NCBI GenBank assembly: GCA_947569225.1
Contig: CANORX010000029.1
Location: 1 to 9,006 of the forward strand
DNA from: an uncultured Clostridia bacterium
Lineage (GTDB): Bacteria > Bacillota_I > Bacilli_A > RF39 > UBA660
DNA length: 9,006 nt
Direction of reading: 5' to 3'
The notes beneath the pieces are model-generated. The model was not told the DNA's origin. It ran no database searches and was given only the letters and a program-made list of their open reading frames with translations. A program made the translations under genes and the position numbers. This document shows, piece by piece, positions 6,234-9,006 of this stretch (positions within the stretch are counted from its first letter, which is position 1; every line of letters starts with the position of its first letter).

Positions 6234-6268
6234 ATCTTCACACTCACTCTAAACAAAATCACAAAGAA

Positions 6269-7393
6269 TTACTTCTTTAAAAGTAATTCATCATAAACCT
6301 TATAAAACACTCTAAGAAACTCACTTATCTCATTTTCAGTAGTATACGGACTAATACTTATCCTAATACTAGTAGTATTAATATCTTCTTCATTATAAAT
6401 AGCTTTCAAAACTGTACTAGCTTCCAAACTAGAACAAGCAGTAGTAGTACTAATATAAACCTCATCTTTTTCAAGTGCTCTAACGAAAGTTTCACTTTTA
6501 ATCTTAAGTAAACTTAAATTAAAAATATGAGGAACACACTGATTATTAGAATTAACATGAACATTAACAGCCTTAAATCCATTTAGTAAAATATCTCTAA
6601 GTTTTTCTACTTTTTTAATATTAGATTCCAAATTTTCAAGTGCAATTCTAACACTCTTAGAAAAACTAACAATCAAAGGTAAAGCAGGAGTACCACCTCT
6701 AAAAGGTGCATTCTCAGTAAACCCAAAAATCAAAGGCTCTAAAACTAATCCATTTTTCTTATATAATATCCCAATTCCCTTAGGAGCATAAATCTTATGA
6801 GAAGAAAAACTGGCTAAATCCACATCTGACAAATTTATTTTCATTTTTCCTAAAGCCTGAGTCATATCACTATGAAAAATAGTTTTCTTATTCTTCTTAT
6901 TAATAATTTGCCTAATAGTTTTAATCGGTGCCTTATATCCGACCTCACTATTAACCGCGCAAACACTAACCAAAATAGTATCCTCACGAATCAACTTTTC
7001 AAGCTCAATAACATCAATAGACCCATCCTTAGTTAAAGGACAATAACTGATTTCAAAACCTTTACTCTCCAAATAATCCATAGTCTCTAAAACACTCTTA
7101 TGTTCAAGCTTACTAGTAATAATATGTTTACCACGACCCTCATACTTGAGTGCCACACCTTTAATAGCCATACTATTACTTTCACTTGCGCCACTTGTAT
7201 AAATAATTTCATTAAAATTACAACCCAAATAATTAGCAATCTGTTTAGTAGCCTTAAGCATTAACTCTTTAGACCTAACACCCAAATTATGAATAGAATT
7301 AGCATTACCTATATAATCTCTAGTAACTCTGACATAAGAATCAAGTACCTCATCTATAACTGGAGTAGTCGCACTATAATCAAGATAAATCAC
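6269..7393 (-). CDS. Cysteine desulfurase (NifS/IscS family), sulfur donor for ThiI
   Basis: This PLP enzyme converts cysteine to alanine and holds the sulfur as a persulfide. At 374 residues it has the standard length of the NifZ-type desulfurases found beside thiI in Bacillus. Visible features are YLDYSATTP (3-11), SGASESN (67-73), LEHKS with H98, the cofactor-site residues D176 and Q179 in HSDMTQALGK, the PLP lysine K200 in SSHK, FRGGTP (231-236), the persulfide Cys C320 in TTTACSS, and R344 in TSIRIS. The usual NNE(I/T)G is here VNSEVG. The start is GTG at 7393: AGGTGA lies six bases upstream, an in-frame TGA precedes it, and the nearby ATG at 7395 is out of frame. It lies 10 bp after the RNase J gene and 35 bp before thiI. 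Its dedication to ThiI is inferred from position. Confidence 0.95.
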   Translation of the reverse strand: MIYLDYSATTPVIDEVLDSYVRVTRDYIGNANSIHNLGVRSKELMLKATKQIANYLGCNFNEIIYTSGASESNSMAIKGVALKYEGRGKHIITSKLEHKSVLETMDYLESKGFEISYCPLTKDGSIDVIELEKLIREDTILVSVCAVNSEVGYKAPIKTIRQIINKKNKKTIFHSDMTQALGKMKINLSDVDLASFSSHKIYAPKGIGILYKKNGLVLEPLIFGFTENAPFRGGTPALPLIVSFSKSVRIALENLESNIKKVEKLRDILLNGFKAVNVHVNSNNQCVPHIFNLSLLKIKSETFVRALEKDEVYISTTTACSSLEASTVLKAIYNEEDINTTSIRISISPYTTENEISEFLRVFYKVYDELLLKK

Positions 7394-7406
7394 ATTTAAT
7401 CACCTA
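7390..7406 (-). promoter_or_regulatory. Overlapping stop, ribosome binding site and GTG start, with an ATG-TGA minimal frame
   Basis: On the minus strand the RNase J stop TAG (7406-7404) overlaps the ribosome binding site AGGTGA (7405-7400) for the desulfurase, whose GTG start (7393-7391) follows six bases later. An out-of-frame ATG at 7395-7393 shares its G with that GTG and is followed immediately by TGA. The arrangement implies translational coupling; the ATG-TGA pair could compete with the true start. Confidence 0.6.
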
Positions 7407-8930
7407 CATTTCTTGAATAACTGTCAAAATAACTGGTTTACTTTCAGTCTTTTTATAAAGAAAAGTACCTACCTGTTCCCTAATATCTGTCCTTATCTTA
7501 GCATAATCTGCATACTTACCATTATGAGTATTTTCCTTTATAATATCTAAACTCTTACTCTTAATCTCTTCAATCAAATCTAAATTATCTTTAACATAAA
7601 TAAATCCTCTAGTTAAAACCTCTGGTCCATTCTTAATCTGCTTATTTCTCTTATCAACAGTAGCGCTTATCAAAATAAGACCATTATTCCCAAGCATTTC
7701 TCTATCCTTAAGAACTAACTCTCCAACATCATTACTAGACTTACCATCTATTAAAATATCATCAACCTTAATATGATCTAAACTTTCCTTTAACTCCCCA
7801 TCTACAATAGTAACTACATCCCCATTTTCTTTTAACAAAATATTACTCTTATCCATTCCAACTTGAATAGCAAGCTCTGCATTCTTTACCTGATACCTAT
7901 ACTCTCCCTTAATTGGCATATAATACTTAGGATTAAATAACTTAACCATTAACATCAAATCTTGACTAGAAGCATGTAACCTAACACTCTTATTCTTAGG
8001 AACATCACAAATACTAGCGCCCTTAACAGCTATATCATTTTTAAGTTTAACACTTGTAAGCTCTATCGCATCATAACTAGGATCTGCAAAACAAATAGTA
8101 TCACTACTCTTTAAAGTAACATATTTATCATAACCATTAACAATACGAGAAAGATTATAATAAGGCATCTCTCTATCATTACAAACAAATATAACAGAAT
8201 TATCATCTTTTAAATTAGACAAATCTCCAATTGCATCTTTATTTATATTTAAATACCCTTCACGAGTTGCCATATCTATAATATTATGTAAATATTTCCC
8301 CATAATAACTGCTTTTCTTCCTGTACCATTTAAAGCATCAAAAATATTTTGAATAGTTAACAAATGTAGAGGTAAAATACTAAAAATAATTCTACCATCA
8401 GCTTTAGAAACAACATCTTTAAAATACTTTTCTAACTTATGATTAGGACTAGTAAACCCTTGTTTCTCTGCAAAAACACTCTCACTCATCAAAAGTAAAA
8501 CACCTTGTTTACCTATATAAGCAAGCTTACCCAAATCCATATCATAAAAACCATGACTAGTTGAATCAACAACAAAATCTGCCATATAAACAATACTACC
8601 ATTTTTAGTATTAATACTATAACCTACACTCTCAGGTGCTGAATGAGTCACACTAAAAGGAAATATACTAAACTCTTTAAAATCTATCTTTCTATGTGGT
8701 TTAATAACATGCATATTCTTAATCTTAACATCAGATTCCATATTTTCTATTAAAATAACTTTAGAAGCATAATTTGTTGCAAAAACATGTAAATCAGGAA
8801 TTGCCTTAATCAAATCATTAATACTTCCTATATTCTCATAATGAGCATGACTAACAAACAAACCCACTATTCTTTTCTTATTCTGAATTAAATAATTAAA
8901 ATCAGGTATAATATAATCCACACCAAACAT
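7404..8930 (-). CDS. rnj: RNase J-family protein (RNase J2-like), N-terminus lost at contig end
   Basis: The fold is RNase J: metallo-beta-lactamase, beta-CASP (about 140-345, including KPKY-like NPKYYMPIKGEYR at 333-345) and a C-terminal domain (about 400-508, GLILISATVDKRNK). The first codon matches the internal Met before (L/G)xDYVIPDF in normal RNase J, so about 50 N-terminal residues are missing. No ribosome binding site precedes this ATG and an in-frame TAA lies 21 bases upstream. Several metal ligands are changed: the usual HGHEDH is HAHYEN (28-33), and PIHGEYR is PIKGEYR (H to K341), while H96 in VTHSAPESVG and D118 in MADF remain. This pattern suggests low or no nuclease activity, as for RNase J2 subunits that pair with RNase J1. 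It is first in the operon with the desulfurase and thiI. The family is confident; the J2-like role is inferred. Confidence 0.88.
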   Translation of the reverse strand: MFGVDYIIPDFNYLIQNKKRIVGLFVSHAHYENIGSINDLIKAIPDLHVFATNYASKVILIENMESDVKIKNMHVIKPHRKIDFKEFSIFPFSVTHSAPESVGYSINTKNGSIVYMADFVVDSTSHGFYDMDLGKLAYIGKQGVLLLMSESVFAEKQGFTSPNHKLEKYFKDVVSKADGRIIFSILPLHLLTIQNIFDALNGTGRKAVIMGKYLHNIIDMATREGYLNINKDAIGDLSNLKDDNSVIFVCNDREMPYYNLSRIVNGYDKYVTLKSSDTICFADPSYDAIELTSVKLKNDIAVKGASICDVPKNKSVRLHASSQDLMLMVKLFNPKYYMPIKGEYRYQVKNAELAIQVGMDKSNILLKENGDVVTIVDGELKESLDHIKVDDILIDGKSSNDVGELVLKDREMLGNNGLILISATVDKRNKQIKNGPEVLTRGFIYVKDNLDLIEEIKSKSLDIIKENTHNGKYADYAKIRTDIREQVGTFLYKKTESKPVILTVIQEM

Positions 8931-9006
8931 TTTTTGTGATTGATTTTTTTATAGAGTTTGTAATTTTATTTTGTTTTGTTGTTTTTTTTGTTTGTTTTTT
9001 TTTTTT
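8931..9006. other. Low-complexity T-rich contig tail, probably not genuine sequence
   Basis: From 8941 to 9006 there is not a single C. The tail is nearly all T with scattered G and A, and ends in a run of 14 T. RNase J homology should continue here for about 150 bases but stops abruptly, and no promoter or ribosome binding site is present. This looks like an assembly or read-end artefact rather than intergenic DNA. Confidence 0.65.

Overview
The window is a very AT-rich stretch of bacterial DNA (by eye well under 30% G+C) from what looks like a low-GC Gram-positive (Bacillota), probably a Bacilli-type organism. The reasons are strong AGGAGG/AGGTGA-type Shine-Dalgarno sites, consensus sigma-A-like promoters with 17-bp spacers, the pairing of a cysteine desulfurase with a short ThiI lacking a rhodanese domain, and an RNase J. 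TGG is used for Trp and TGA, where seen, is a stop, so the standard bacterial code fits. The lineage is inferred, not proven. Every gene except one is on the minus strand.

Layout. (1) 1-2545: two adjacent paralogous AAA-type ATPases of the DUF4143 architecture (N-terminal P-loop, C-terminal PD-(D/E)XK-like nuclease fold). The one at 1-1143 runs off the left edge. Each has its own promoter with the same -35 (TTGATT) and a 17-bp spacer. The downstream copy's promoter lies inside an 11-bp inverted repeat; the other has a three-copy 33-bp direct repeat directly upstream of its -35. (2) 2705-4102: a two-gene operon of a short NfeD-family membrane protein followed by a stomatin-like SPFH protein, with a promoter and a terminator. 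(3) 4110-4890: a divergent plus-strand gene for a 227-residue protein I do not recognise, ending in a strong hairpin terminator. (4) 4879-5042: a 38-codon minus-strand reading frame with a good ribosome binding site, whose stop lies inside that same hairpin. (5) 5041-8930: an RNase J-like gene, a cysteine desulfurase and thiI, closely spaced and co-directional, ending in a hairpin that overlaps the thiI stop. (6) 8931-9006: a C-free, T-rich tail with no RBS and no homologous coding sequence, probably a bad contig end that removes the RNase J N-terminus.

How the genes work together. The desulfurase takes sulfur from cysteine as a persulfide and passes it to ThiI, which makes 4-thiouridine at position 8 of tRNA. 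The RNase J homologue heads the operon but has several metal-ligand substitutions, so it resembles an RNase J2-type partner subunit. NfeD and SPFH proteins are a known membrane pair linked to membrane organisation. I see no defence island, CRISPR array, transposase, tRNA or rRNA. The least explained parts are the promoter-proximal repeats around the ATPase pair, the 38-residue frame, and the unknown 227-residue gene.
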